A stretch of 64,000 bases of DNA, taken from Paenibacillus sp. V4I7. Lineage in GTDB: Bacteria > Bacillota > Bacilli > Paenibacillales > NBRC-103111. Where the stretch lies: NCBI RefSeq assembly GCF_030817275.1, contig NZ_JAUSZD010000002.1, positions 6,014,001-6,078,000 on the forward strand. Direction: 5' to 3'. The position numbers were made by a program, and so were the translations under genes. Shown here piece by piece: positions 36,035 to 45,520 of this stretch. The notes under the pieces were generated by a model. That model saw only the letters and a list, made by a program, of their open reading frames with translations. It was not told the DNA's origin and ran no database searches. Position 1 is the first letter of the stretch, and every line of letters begins with the position of its first letter.

Positions 36035-36760
36035 CTAATTTTCATCATCGGAATCGGAAAATAGCTCCTGCAGGACCGTCTTTCTGTTTTCAAGAAACCG
36101 TCTTGTGATGATGTAATGGAGCGTGTCCTCATATCTAATTTCCTCTACGGGATGAACATCAAAGTTAATAATCTGTGCATCTGGAAATCCGAGAAGTATC
36201 GGAGAATGCGTTGCAATGATAAACTGAGCTTCTTTCTCTAAATCCTTGATAACCCGCATTAATGCCAATTGCCTTGCAGGGGATAGAGCCGCCTCAGGTT
36301 CGTCAAGAAGGTAAATCGCCTTTTTCCCAAAACGATGTTTAAAAAGAGAAAGAAACGCTTCCCCATGCGATTGCTCATGTAAAGAACGACCACCGTAATA
36401 TTGCAGACTTTCGGGCAAAGTATCCAAATGGGATGCAAAGTGATAAAAAGTCTCTGCTCTTAGGAAAAAGCCATTCGTGATTTTAGGCATCCATGAAAGA
36501 CGAATATGATCCCCAAGAATGGAATGCGAAGCATCCACATCATAATAGTTGTTCTTCCCTCCGCCAGCCGTATTAAACCCACTTTGATAAGCAATTGCTT
36601 CAAGGAGCGTTGATTTACCCGAACCATTCTCCCCAACAAGAAAGGTGACATTCGTTCGAAATGAAAGTGAATTTAAAGACTTCACAGCAGGTATGGAAAA
36701 AGGATAGGTTTTCGGATCCGTACGATCATTCCTCAGAATCTCAAGACTTCGCAAGTACAT
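36035..36760 (-). CDS. AAA family ATPase (ABC/RecF-like, DUF-type single-domain)
   Basis: Walker A 'FLVGENGSGKSTLLEAIAYQ', signature-like 'HGEAFLSLF', Walker B 'AIYLLDEPEAALSP' and H-loop 'IIATHSPILLGFP' describe a RecF/ABC-type ATPase of ~240 aa without a coiled-coil arm. Such single-domain proteins are widespread and mostly uncharacterised. I place the start at 36760, where GGAG lies 10 nt upstream. No partner gene (nuclease or TOPRIM) is adjacent, so there is no reason to call it a defence system. Confidence 0.85.
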   Translation of the reverse strand: MYLRSLEILRNDRTDPKTYPFSIPAVKSLNSLSFRTNVTFLVGENGSGKSTLLEAIAYQSGFNTAGGGKNNYYDVDASHSILGDHIRLSWMPKITNGFFLRAETFYHFASHLDTLPESLQYYGGRSLHEQSHGEAFLSLFKHRFGKKAIYLLDEPEAALSPARQLALMRVIKDLEKEAQFIIATHSPILLGFPDAQIINFDVHPVEEIRYEDTLHYIITRRFLENRKTVLQELFSDSDDEN

Positions 36761-36913
36761 TAATTTCAACTCCAAACAAAACTTTCATGAACCTAGTGCA
36801 TGTTGTTATTTTAACATAACTACGTTATTACATGATAAGCTATTACATATACTCAAGTAATATTTTGTATAAGCTGGTCGCAATTGACCTATCCGAAGGT
36901 GAGGTCGACGCTA

Positions 36914-37132
36914 ATGCCTAAGATGCTGGAATCTGATACGGATCTATTTGCTGCAGCATTATCACAAACTTCGGTTTCCGTGTGGCAGACGGACGCTGAC
37001 GGTGTGTACTGCGAAGTAGATCGCGGAATCATCGAAAAATTTACTAATAAATCCGTAAGACTGAGCACGAGAACGGATGAAATCGCATATTACTTCCGTG
37101 ATGATGGGACCATTTTTCGTGCTGAAACGTAA
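36914..37132 (+). CDS. Small hypothetical acidic protein
   Basis: 72 codons starting at an ATG with GGTGAGG 8 nt upstream. The product has an acidic N-terminal half ('ESDTDLFAAALSQTSVSVWQ') and a C-terminal 'DEIAYYFRDDGTIFRAET'. No membrane segment or known family. It is divergent from the AAA ATPase gene and has no co-directional partner nearby. Confidence 0.55.
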   Translation: MPKMLESDTDLFAAALSQTSVSVWQTDADGVYCEVDRGIIEKFTNKSVRLSTRTDEIAYYFRDDGTIFRAET

Positions 37133-37225
37133 AAAAGACGAGATCCGGATAAACCAGCTCCCGCCATAGTTATTTGGTGCCACCAATATAGTGATACAAC
37201 TATCCGTGATGATTACAAAAAAATT

Positions 37226-37399
37226 TCAGTTCCATCCTTTAGCGATAACCGGTTTCTTTCTGTTATTAAAAAACCTGCCGAATAAACTCAATTTCTTTTT
37301 TCGTTTGAGAGTGAGTTTAACGCCTTCAATAAGTAGTCTTGATCTCAATTCGTCGCGACGATTGAGCGTGTGTAACCTTTTTATGAACTGCATGTCCAT
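37226..37399 (-). CDS. Possible small basic protein (57 aa)
   Basis: The frame encodes a strongly basic product ('TLKRKKKLSLFGRFFNNRKK') and has GGGAGGG about 9 nt upstream of the chosen ATG. Good RBS and codon flow are the only support; there is no recognisable family. Confidence 0.4.
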   Translation of the reverse strand: MDMQFIKRLHTLNRRDELRSRLLIEGVKLTLKRKKKLSLFGRFFNNRKKPVIAKGWN

Positions 37400-37587
37400 G
37401 TTGACCATCCCTCCCAAGTATCTGTAAATGAGAAGCAGGACTTCTGATTCTGTGATATATACATTATAAGTTTACATTGGATAAATGTTTGTCACATTAT
37501 AGATAAGTTCAGCACTTATTTTGTCGAACTATAGTCACATTCTATTGGTAGACAGAGATTTCATTGTAATTAATCATTCAATAACTA

Positions 37588-38556
37588 TCACGCAATAGTT
37601 GATCTCCCCTGCTGCAATGCCATAATAGTTGCGGTAATACCCTCCTGGAACGGCGTCGCGGCGATTGGTCCGATTAACCGATTGTATTTGTCACCGCTTA
37701 GTGTCAAAGGCTCTTCGGTTAAGTAAAGCATCTCGATGACTTCTTTCATGACAGGCACGAACATACCTAGTATTGATAAACCTAATTTTTTCATTGGAAT
37801 GACCGGTTTAACATGGCCACTTGCCGCTTGTGCAATCTGTACGATCTCTCGTCCTGATATGAGCCCAACCCCGGGTATATGCCAGTTCTGTCCGTAACTG
37901 AAGTCTTTGCTTGCCAGCTCGGTAATCATGGCAGCCGCATCCGGCAAGTAAACGAATTCGCGAGGAACATGCATGTTGCCAACGAAAAAAGCCATTTTCC
38001 CAGCAGCGATCGCTTCTAAGGTTGAACCTAAATACGAGGCTTCATTAGCCGTTGGTCCATAATAGTCGGGCAAGCGTACAATCATGACTTTGGCCTTGCT
38101 CCACCGCTTGCTAAACAACATCCGCTCATAGTCCAGGCGGACTTTTCCTTTTTTCGTATGAGGCTGTTTGGGATGCTCTTCTGTCACAAGAGCTGTTTGT
38201 CTTCTCCCATAAGGATAGATCCCGTCAATCGCTACAACTCTAATCGCTAGCCGTTCTGCCGCCTCCATGACCGATTGGCCTAGAGGTATCAGCTTCTTCT
38301 CCATCTCGTGATAGGGTACGTTCGCGCAATGGAACAAAACGTCAGCACCGCCTGCTTGAGCTACAATATCATCAGGGCGCATTGCGTCTCCAACGGCCAG
38401 TGTCAAGTGCGCGGGATTTCCAAGCTTTCCAGCAAACTGATCCAATTTCTGACGCGAACGCCCAAATGCAATAGTACGTATCCCCCGTTTGACCAGTTCT
38501 TCCGTGATGGCTGCTCCCGTCCCGCCCGTTGCTCCAATTACAATTGCTTTTTCCAT
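37588..38556 (-). CDS. NAD(P)-dependent epimerase/dehydratase (extended SDR, NmrA-like)
   Basis: The Rossmann fold begins 'IVIGATGGTGAAITEELVKRG', followed by 'ADVLFHCANVPYHE' and a 'Y-x3'-type region around 'LDYERMLF'. 'GLISGREIVQIAQAASG' is the sugar-epimerase-like C-terminal helix. Substrate unknown. I chose the ATG at 38556, 9 nt after the AGG; two earlier ATGs are in frame. Upstream lie two near-identical operator-like repeats (38580-38645), suggesting repression by a TetR-type protein encoded elsewhere. Confidence 0.82.
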   Translation of the reverse strand: MEKAIVIGATGGTGAAITEELVKRGIRTIAFGRSRQKLDQFAGKLGNPAHLTLAVGDAMRPDDIVAQAGGADVLFHCANVPYHEMEKKLIPLGQSVMEAAERLAIRVVAIDGIYPYGRRQTALVTEEHPKQPHTKKGKVRLDYERMLFSKRWSKAKVMIVRLPDYYGPTANEASYLGSTLEAIAAGKMAFFVGNMHVPREFVYLPDAAAMITELASKDFSYGQNWHIPGVGLISGREIVQIAQAASGHVKPVIPMKKLGLSILGMFVPVMKEVIEMLYLTEEPLTLSGDKYNRLIGPIAATPFQEGITATIMALQQGRSTIA

Positions 38557-38579
38557 TTTCATCGGCCTCATTTCGTTAT

Positions 38580-38645
38580 TTGTTATTGATCAATCACTAA
38601 CTTGAAATCATCATATCATCTTGTTATTGATTGGTCAATCACTAA
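38580..38645 (-). promoter_or_regulatory. Pair of operator-like repeats upstream of the epimerase gene
   Basis: TTGTTATTGATCAATCACTAA (38580-38600, centred on the palindrome ATTGATCAAT) and a copy with a 4-bp insertion in the centre (38621-38645, containing ATTGATTGGTCAATCA) lie 41 bp apart. This is typical of TetR-type binding sites over a promoter. The rest of 38646-38790 shows nothing firm. Confidence 0.5.
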
Positions 38646-38792
38646 ATGTTTGTTTTTGTACAAGGAAGACCTTTTTTTCTCCCTCACGTTTCAGTATACC
38701 TTTTACGAAATTCACTTTTGCTTTCAATTTTAGGGGATGAATACGCTGGTTTTTATGAAGCTACTGACTTTATTTTCACCGAAGAAAATAAA

Positions 38793-38822
38793 AAGAAGCT
38801 GGATCATTGATCTCAGCTTCTT
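38793..38822 (-). terminator. Terminator of the YolD-like gene
   Basis: AAGAAGCTG/CAGCTTCTT (9 bp) with an inner GATC/GATC pairing is followed on the minus strand by TTTATTTTC. Confidence 0.75.
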
Positions 38823-39009
38823 CATTCTTGCGTCTTACCTGAAAAGAGAAATTAACCATATTGCAGGCAATACTTTATTCAATTTTCAATTCCAATATGG
38901 ATACATTTTTAATTCGAACATTATCCGGTAAACAGGTTTTCTTTCTTTTCCGTTTTTAACGCAATAACCACTAGTATTGCCAAATAAAAAGCAAAGTATA
39001 ACTTAAGTA

Positions 39010-39237
39010 TTATTCCACCAATTCTACATTCAAGATATCGTCAAATGCTACCCAATCCGTACCATTTTCGTGGGATAACTTTACTCTTCTTATCTCTTGA
39101 TCAATTTTGGTTATTAGACCTGTAATTTGCCCATCCCCAGCCTCATTATAAATCTTTACAATAATAAATTGCTGGCTAAGTAAGGCATTAGCCATTACGT
39201 TGGCTATCTTTTTATTCTCACGATTACTAATACTCAT
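39010..39237 (-). CDS. YolD-like family protein
   Basis: 75 aa with the YolD-like beta-rich core: 'GQITGLITKIDQEIRRVKL' followed by 'DWVAFDDILNVE'. Members often sit next to or are regulated with Y-family DNA polymerases of the UvrX type; no such gene is in the neighbourhood here. GGAG precedes the ATG at a good distance. Confidence 0.82.
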   Translation of the reverse strand: MSISNRENKKIANVMANALLSQQFIIVKIYNEAGDGQITGLITKIDQEIRRVKLSHENGTDWVAFDDILNVELVE

Positions 39238-39431
39238 TATGACTCAACTCCAATCCCAGAACATTCGTTCTAATCTTATTATACTTTTAGTAGGATGAGT
39301 GGTAAAGAGTCTTTGGGATATACTTCATTCGTTCGATTCGACAAATCGTATCAAATTCCACCCGTTTACAACGAAACGAGGTTTATTCATAATTATAGGT
39401 GGGTTACCATCTATTTCCAAGGAGTGATTCC

Positions 39432-39992
39432 ATGTCAAAGAGAATCTTAATTCTAACTGGTGATGCTGCAGAAGTTCTAGAAGTTTATTACCCCTATTTT
39501 CGTGTATTAGAGGAAGGGTACGAGGCCATAATTGCTTCACCGACGAAGAAAGTACTTCGTACAGTCGTTCACGATTTTATCGACGATTGGGAGACCTATA
39601 CAGAGAAACCGGGGCATCTGCTGCCGTCACACATCGCTTTCGTTGATGTAGATCCTAGTCAATATGATGGTTTAATCATTCCTGGAGGCAGAGCCCCAGA
39701 GTACATCCGTTCGAACGAACATGTTCCACGTATTATTCGTCACTTCCTTGAAGCTGATAAACCAATCGGCGCTATTTGCCATGCTGCACAGGTATTCTCC
39801 GCTTTAAAAGACAATCGCTTTTTTGAAGGCCGCACCATGACTGCCTATAACGCTTGTCGTTTAGATGTCGAGCAGCTCGGAGCTTTGTATACAACAGATT
39901 TACTTCATGTGGATGGTAAATTAGTCACTGGTCACGCTTGGCCGGATTTACCAGGCTTCATGCGTGAGTTTTTGAAGCTACTCTCCAAATAA
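39432..39992 (+). CDS. DJ-1/PfpI family protein
   Basis: 186 aa. The nucleophile elbow is 'IGAICHAAQVFSAL' and the preceding 'YDGLIIPGGRAPEYIR' is the conserved glycine loop with its acidic partner. The family includes deglycase/chaperone and cysteine-protease-like proteins for stress protection. The start at 39432 is supported by AAGGAG 8 nt upstream; the frame is open 11 codons earlier. Monocistronic, with a terminator downstream. Confidence 0.9.
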   Translation: MSKRILILTGDAAEVLEVYYPYFRVLEEGYEAIIASPTKKVLRTVVHDFIDDWETYTEKPGHLLPSHIAFVDVDPSQYDGLIIPGGRAPEYIRSNEHVPRIIRHFLEADKPIGAICHAAQVFSALKDNRFFEGRTMTAYNACRLDVEQLGALYTTDLLHVDGKLVTGHAWPDLPGFMREFLKLLSK

Positions 39993-40059
39993 CTTAGGTT
40001 GATCCTATACCTCCGATTTTTTGCAATACCGCTTGGCCTCCAGAAGTAAGCGAATACCG

Positions 40060-40085
40060 AGGGCTGCCCCTGCAGCCCTTTTAAT
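40060..40085 (+). terminator. Terminator of DJ-1/PfpI gene
   Basis: AGGGCTGC/GCAGCCCT with loop CCCT is followed by TTTTAATG. Confidence 0.78.
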
Positions 40086-40269
40086 GTTGAACTATTATTT
40101 TCCGTCATGTTACAAAAATTTGTCCTCATCTAATCTAGTGCGACCATAAGGCCAAACTGACAGAAAGCGCCCTGTTACCCACCTCAATCACACCAACTTC
40201 ACCCCCTAGTAGTGCAGCATGTATGTCATGTTATTTTATACCAAATGAGCACTTAATTAACACAAAAAA

Positions 40270-40290
40270 GTAAGCTTACATGACATGTAA
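40270..40290 (+). promoter_or_regulatory. Adjoining palindromes upstream of the glutamate dehydrogenase gene
   Basis: GTAAGCTTAC (40270-40279) overlaps TTACATGACATGTAA (40276-40290), both perfect palindromes. The 9-mer ATGTCATGT recurs at 40222-40230. They lie 70-140 bp upstream of the dehydrogenase start and could be an operator. The remainder of 39993-40357 shows no gene. Confidence 0.35.
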
Positions 40291-40351
40291 ATTTTAATTG
40301 CCCAATTGCCAAGGATAAGGTAAAACTATACTATTAGACATTTTACTATAA

Positions 40352-41746
<1,395 letters not shown>

Positions 41747-41835
41747 GGAAAACAGCAATTATCAAAAAATTCATTTAAAACAAGCCTCTCTGCTCCGGTT
41801 CATTTCATCGGAATAAAGACGTTTGTTTTTTTTCA

Positions 41836-42699
41836 TTACGATAAGACTTTCCAATAGTCCCATGCTTTTAAGTAATCCGATAAATCATGTGGATGATGTT
41901 TTAAGCAAATCCCGATGCGACAATAAAGTTGAATGATCACTTCTTCAATAAGCCTTGATCTTTCTATTGGTTCATGAGTTAGTAAAGTGAATGCTTGAAA
42001 TAAAATTTCCAAGTTCAAATCGTCAGGTGAGGAGCAAAAAGCATAAATAAAATCATATAGCAAAGGCCCGACAATCGGTGAGGGATCAATTACTCCTATT
42101 AATGCATTTTTATCAAACACGAAATTATGGACACCACAATCGCCGTGAAGCAAAAACCGTTCTTGTCTCTCTCCCTTCGATATGTTTTCAACAAATGATT
42201 TCACTTTATAATAATCCTCAGTGGGTAAAAGACTTCCAATATTAATTCGAGCATATTCCACACCCTGATCAATATATTCATGCCAAGTTTGACAAGGATC
42301 TTCCAACCAGAAGCCCCACTTGTCTGTTTTTTGATAAATTGCATAATGATTCAAGAGTTCTTTGACTAGAGTTGTTAGCCAGTCTATTTTTGAACCACGA
42401 TTATAATGGGTTGTACCAGTAATATATGAATATACAATGAATGCTTTATTAGGTTCAGTATAAAGAAGTTTCGGCAACAAAGTGCTTTCTATATAAGTCA
42501 GATGTAATTGTTCCACTAAGAAAATATTTTGAGGGCTATCCATCTTCAGCACGTATTTGGGTTCATCGTTTACTGTAAGAGTATACACAAGTCCTTCCGT
42601 GGTCCCGTTCATCTTATTAGCAGCTATCGCGGTTGTTTCTATTACACCTGTTTTACTAAGGTCTTTAATGATTTGGTTAACATCTAGTTTTGGTGTCAT
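41836..42699 (-). CDS. APH-family phosphotransferase
   Basis: 287 aa of the aminoglycoside phosphotransferase/choline kinase fold. The Brenner-type catalytic loop is 'FLLHGDCGVHNFVF' and the metal-binding motif is 'GVIDPSPIVGP', in which D is kept but the usual tryptophan or phenylalanine is replaced. AGGGGG lies upstream of the ATG. The substrate could be an aminoglycoside or a small metabolite; nothing in the sequence settles it, so resistance should not be assumed. Confidence 0.8.
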   Translation of the reverse strand: MTPKLDVNQIIKDLSKTGVIETTAIAANKMNGTTEGLVYTLTVNDEPKYVLKMDSPQNIFLVEQLHLTYIESTLLPKLLYTEPNKAFIVYSYITGTTHYNRGSKIDWLTTLVKELLNHYAIYQKTDKWGFWLEDPCQTWHEYIDQGVEYARINIGSLLPTEDYYKVKSFVENISKGERQERFLLHGDCGVHNFVFDKNALIGVIDPSPIVGPLLYDFIYAFCSSPDDLNLEILFQAFTLLTHEPIERSRLIEEVIIQLYCRIGICLKHHPHDLSDYLKAWDYWKVLS

Positions 42700-42752
42700 T
42701 TTTACTTCCCCCTTAGTGAATACAGTCTTTTTATATTGTCTTTATCATACAA

Positions 42753-42784
42753 AAATGACACTCTAATTGATTAGAGTGTCATTT
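42753..42784 (-). terminator. Strong terminator after rpmF
   Basis: The 32-nt sequence is a perfect inverted repeat with arm AAATGACACTCTAAT. It lies 18 bp past the rpmF stop and upstream of the APH gene. Confidence 0.85.
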
Positions 42785-42802
42785 AAGATGCAATTCATAT
42801 TA

Positions 42803-42979
42803 TTATTGAGCTTTTACGATCTCTCTACCTTTATATGAACCGCAGTTTTTGCAAACATGATGTGCCATTTTTAATTCTGCACATTGTTCACACTTCACCA
42901 TTCCTGGCACAGCCAGTTTAAAGTGAGTACGGCGCTTATCGCGACGTGTTTTGGACGTTCTTCTTTGAGGAACAGCCAT
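42803..42979 (-). CDS. rpmF: 50S ribosomal protein L32 (zinc-binding form)
   Basis: 58 aa beginning '[20 protein letters not shown]', the diagnostic L32 start, with the zinc ribbon 'CEQC' and 'CKNC'. The start at 42979 has AGGAGG upstream. In many Firmicutes rpmF follows the yceD/ylbN gene; here it stands alone, preceded by an MFS pseudogene, so it may be a second copy (not checkable here). Confidence 0.95.
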   Translation of the reverse strand: MAVPQRRTSKTRRDKRRTHFKLAVPGMVKCEQCAELKMAHHVCKNCGSYKGREIVKAQ

Positions 42980-43084
42980 ATTCAAAACACCTCCTGTTAC
43001 TTTCAAATCAACAAGAGATATCATAGCTTTTCTCAGTACGATTTGTCAATGTTATAGCATTCAATGTAAACGAATTTTTTATAA

Positions 43085-43650
43085 TTAAAACTCATCGTAA
43101 TAATAAAATACATTGGAATACAGCCCGGGAAGCATCGCCATATAAGGACCATTGAAGAACGGGGCCGCCATTCCCATGATGGATGAAAGGATGACGAACA
43201 GGATGAACGACTCTTGGCTAATGACCCCGATAACTACGCAGGTGAGGCCGATTCCAACCAAACTTAAGCAAATATACGAAATGTCTTTCAAGCGGGAACC
43301 GAGCGTAGACAGCAGGATCGCGCCTTGATACCGAATATGGATTCGACCACGCTCGCGCTGTAGCCGCCGCGGCCGAAATGCGACAGGTCATAAAGGGAAA
43401 CAAGGTCGGAAGCGGCATGAACGCAATACCGAAAATCGCGGTGCCGACAGTAAGTAGTACAATCGGTTTTTCCTGAATAAAGGCTTTCCAGCCAAGCTTA
43501 AACTCGCTAAAGAAGGAAGGAGCGGATGGAGTCGAATCCGCCTTTGGCTGATGGGTTTTCGTGAGCAAAAGCATCCGATTGGCGATCAAAGCGTCAAGTA
43601 CATCCAGAAACAGCACAATGCCAAGAGAAGTGGCCGAGTATACCGCAATT
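43085..43650 (-). pseudogene. MFS transporter remnant with frameshifts
   Basis: Two minus-strand frames carry successive parts of one MFS protein (DHA3-like): 'LGIVLFLDVLDALIANRM' to 'IAFMPLPTLFPF', then an out-of-frame 'GGYSASVVESIFG', then 'LKDISYICLSLVGIGL' to 'MGMAAPFFNGPYMAM'. At least two frameshifts separate them, and both the N-terminal half and the C-terminus are missing. Confidence 0.85.
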
Positions 43651-43793
43651 ATATCAATGGCATATAAACATTAACAACATTTATAATGTTTGTTCAAATA
43701 ACACTCTACTTTTAGTTGTTTTTTTCCCTTAACCTTCCAATTTGCTTCAATGTTATACAATGAAAGGGCAAGTAAAAAAAGGAGGCGTATTTT

Positions 43794-44291
43794 GTGGAAA
43801 AAAAATTCCCAACCTTCCATCATGACATGACTATCGAACAAATTGGCGAAGTAGGCAACCGTTATATCGATTCTGAATGGGGGTCCTTGTACGAGTCTAT
43901 GCATGAGCAATTATCGGCTGCTTTTCTTGAAATCGAAGATGCAGCCTACGGGCTTTACTTGGATCAGCTTATGCCTACGATATTTGATCGGCTGGAAGAC
44001 GCTGGATTCACAGCTAAGGAGACCCTTGAGGAGAACGACTTTGTCATCGGAAAATGTTTGATTTTTCGAAACTCCCTTGAAAAATGGGGATCAGAAGAGA
44101 ATAGGTCGAGAATATTCTGGAACGTTATCCGAAATAAGCAAGATCAACCGATTGGAACGTTACTAACAGAAATCCCCCATTCTCATATGAAGTTTGACAT
44201 ACCTTCTGCACCGCTATTATATTCGTTGCAAGAGAGCGTCAAGGTCGATATTGTAAAAGGAATTCGGCAAATCAAGGAGATTAATAGGTAA
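43794..44291 (+). CDS. Hypothetical soluble protein (165 aa)
   Basis: GTG start with AAAGGAGG 7 nt upstream. The product is acidic and mixed alpha/beta, with no membrane segment or motif that I recognise ('DMTIEQIGEVGNRYIDSEWG', 'QPIGTLLTEIPHSH'). It is monocistronic, with a strong terminator 17 bp after the stop. Codon use and RBS indicate a genuine gene. Confidence 0.75.
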   Translation: MEKKFPTFHHDMTIEQIGEVGNRYIDSEWGSLYESMHEQLSAAFLEIEDAAYGLYLDQLMPTIFDRLEDAGFTAKETLEENDFVIGKCLIFRNSLEKWGSEENRSRIFWNVIRNKQDQPIGTLLTEIPHSHMKFDIPSAPLLYSLQESVKVDIVKGIRQIKEINR

Positions 44292-44308
44292 GACTAATAA
44301 GACCTCTT

Positions 44309-44356
44309 AAAATAGACTTCCGAACCACCATGAAAGTGGAGTCGGAGGTCTATTTT
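44309..44356 (+). terminator. Strong terminator, possibly bidirectional
   Basis: A 48-nt hairpin with arms starting AAAATAGACTTCCGA and ending TCGGAGGTCTATTTT. It serves the 43794 gene and perhaps the converging response-regulator gene. Confidence 0.85.
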
Positions 44357-44384
44357 CTAAAGCGCGTTGTTGCCAAATGGGCTT

Positions 44385-45518
44385 TCAAAACAAAGCCGAC
44401 GGGTTGGCAGACAAGCTGACAAAATCAATCTCCGACAAATCCTCTGTCCGATCGAGCAGCTCCCGTACAAGCTCATGATAAGCTCTGGCATCCGCATCCC
44501 TGTTCATTAGCAGCAGAAGCGCGATCATCTTGGCATGAAGCCTTCCGCTTAAGGGAAACAGTTCAGCCCATTTCCGCATCGGGTTCAACGCAATATCGTA
44601 GCGCTGCTGCCGTACATACGTATCCACAATAGCTTCCAATAGTTCCGCATAGCTTAGCTCCAGCTCTGCCTGCCGTGGTGCAGCCCAACCATATCCACCT
44701 CCACTCAAATAGCCACCCCCATAGTGTTGCACAGCTCGAAGCGCATGTGTCAATGATAAGGTACGCTTAAACAGGTTAACCTCGTTTTCGTAAGCAACGA
44801 CATCATCATATATGAATGTAGACCAATTCAGACTGTAGCTGCCCCCTGCTATCTTCGTCTGCTCGATGAGACCAGATAGACCACAGGTTTCCAAATCTTT
44901 GCGCAACTGGTAGATCGTCGAATGCAGATTGACTTGAGTCCGTTCCACATCACGGCCATACCAGATTTCCTCCATGATTTGCGCCTTGCTGACCGGTTTG
45001 CCGCGATGGTGGTGCAGATACGCCAGAAGCTCCTTCCCTTTCGAGTTGCGGAATTTGATCTGAACGCCATTATCCATCGTAATGGTGAATGGACCGAAGC
45101 TATTCACCACTATTCCCGTTTCAGGTCGATTTTCCCCTTCCCCGTCGCGCCTGCTCCGTTTCAAAAACCGACTGATCATGCGGGACAAATCTTCCTTCAA
45201 CACCGGCTTCAATAGATAATCAAGCGCCTCCACATCAAAAGCTTCCCTGGCAAACTCCTCATAAGCCGTTAGGAACGCGATATGGATCTCCGGCCGGCAC
45301 TCACGAAGCCGACGCGCCAGTTCCAGGCCGTGCAGCGTAGGCATGTCCATATCGAGCAGGACCAGATCAATCGGCTCTGGCTCAGTTAATATATACTCTA
45401 GGAAAACAGTGGATTTATCGAACAAACCGCATACCTGGACTTCTTCGAACGATTCCAACAGCTTCCCTACCCTTCGAAGTGCGGGCAGCTCGTCGTCTAC
45501 CGCAACGATTCGAATCAT
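44385..45518 (-). CDS. Response regulator with winged-helix and BTAD domains
   Basis: Receiver domain (residues 1-120; acceptor in 'LVLLDMDMPTLHG', lysine in 'YLLKPVLKE'), then an OmpR-like winged helix (~145-235; 'KAQIMEEIWYGRDVERTQVN') and a bacterial transcriptional activator (BTAD) domain to the end ('ALRAVQHYGGGYLSG'). The combination is SARP-like but with an N-terminal receiver, as in many Paenibacillus and clostridial regulators. The ATG is 2 nt after the hybrid-kinase stop and its RBS (AAGGAGGAG) lies inside the kinase gene, so the two are tightly coupled. Confidence 0.9.
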   Translation of the reverse strand: MIRIVAVDDELPALRRVGKLLESFEEVQVCGLFDKSTVFLEYILTEPEPIDLVLLDMDMPTLHGLELARRLRECRPEIHIAFLTAYEEFAREAFDVEALDYLLKPVLKEDLSRMISRFLKRSRRDGEGENRPETGIVVNSFGPFTITMDNGVQIKFRNSKGKELLAYLHHHRGKPVSKAQIMEEIWYGRDVERTQVNLHSTIYQLRKDLETCGLSGLIEQTKIAGGSYSLNWSTFIYDDVVAYENEVNLFKRTLSLTHALRAVQHYGGGYLSGGGYGWAAPRQAELELSYAELLEAIVDTYVRQQRYDIALNPMRKWAELFPLSGRLHAKMIALLLLMNRDADARAYHELVRELLDRTEDLSEIDFVSLSANPSALF

Positions 45519-45520
45519 GT

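Noticed and set aside
36035-36760. AAA ATPase as part of a defence system
   Set aside because: No nuclease, TOPRIM or other effector gene is adjacent, so only a generic ATPase call is justified.
38737-38931. 64-codon plus-strand frame
   Set aside because: It contains the minus-strand terminator at 38793-38822 and has no RBS.
41836-42699. APH-type gene as an antibiotic resistance gene
   Set aside because: The fold is shared by many metabolic kinases and the metal-site motif is not diagnostic.
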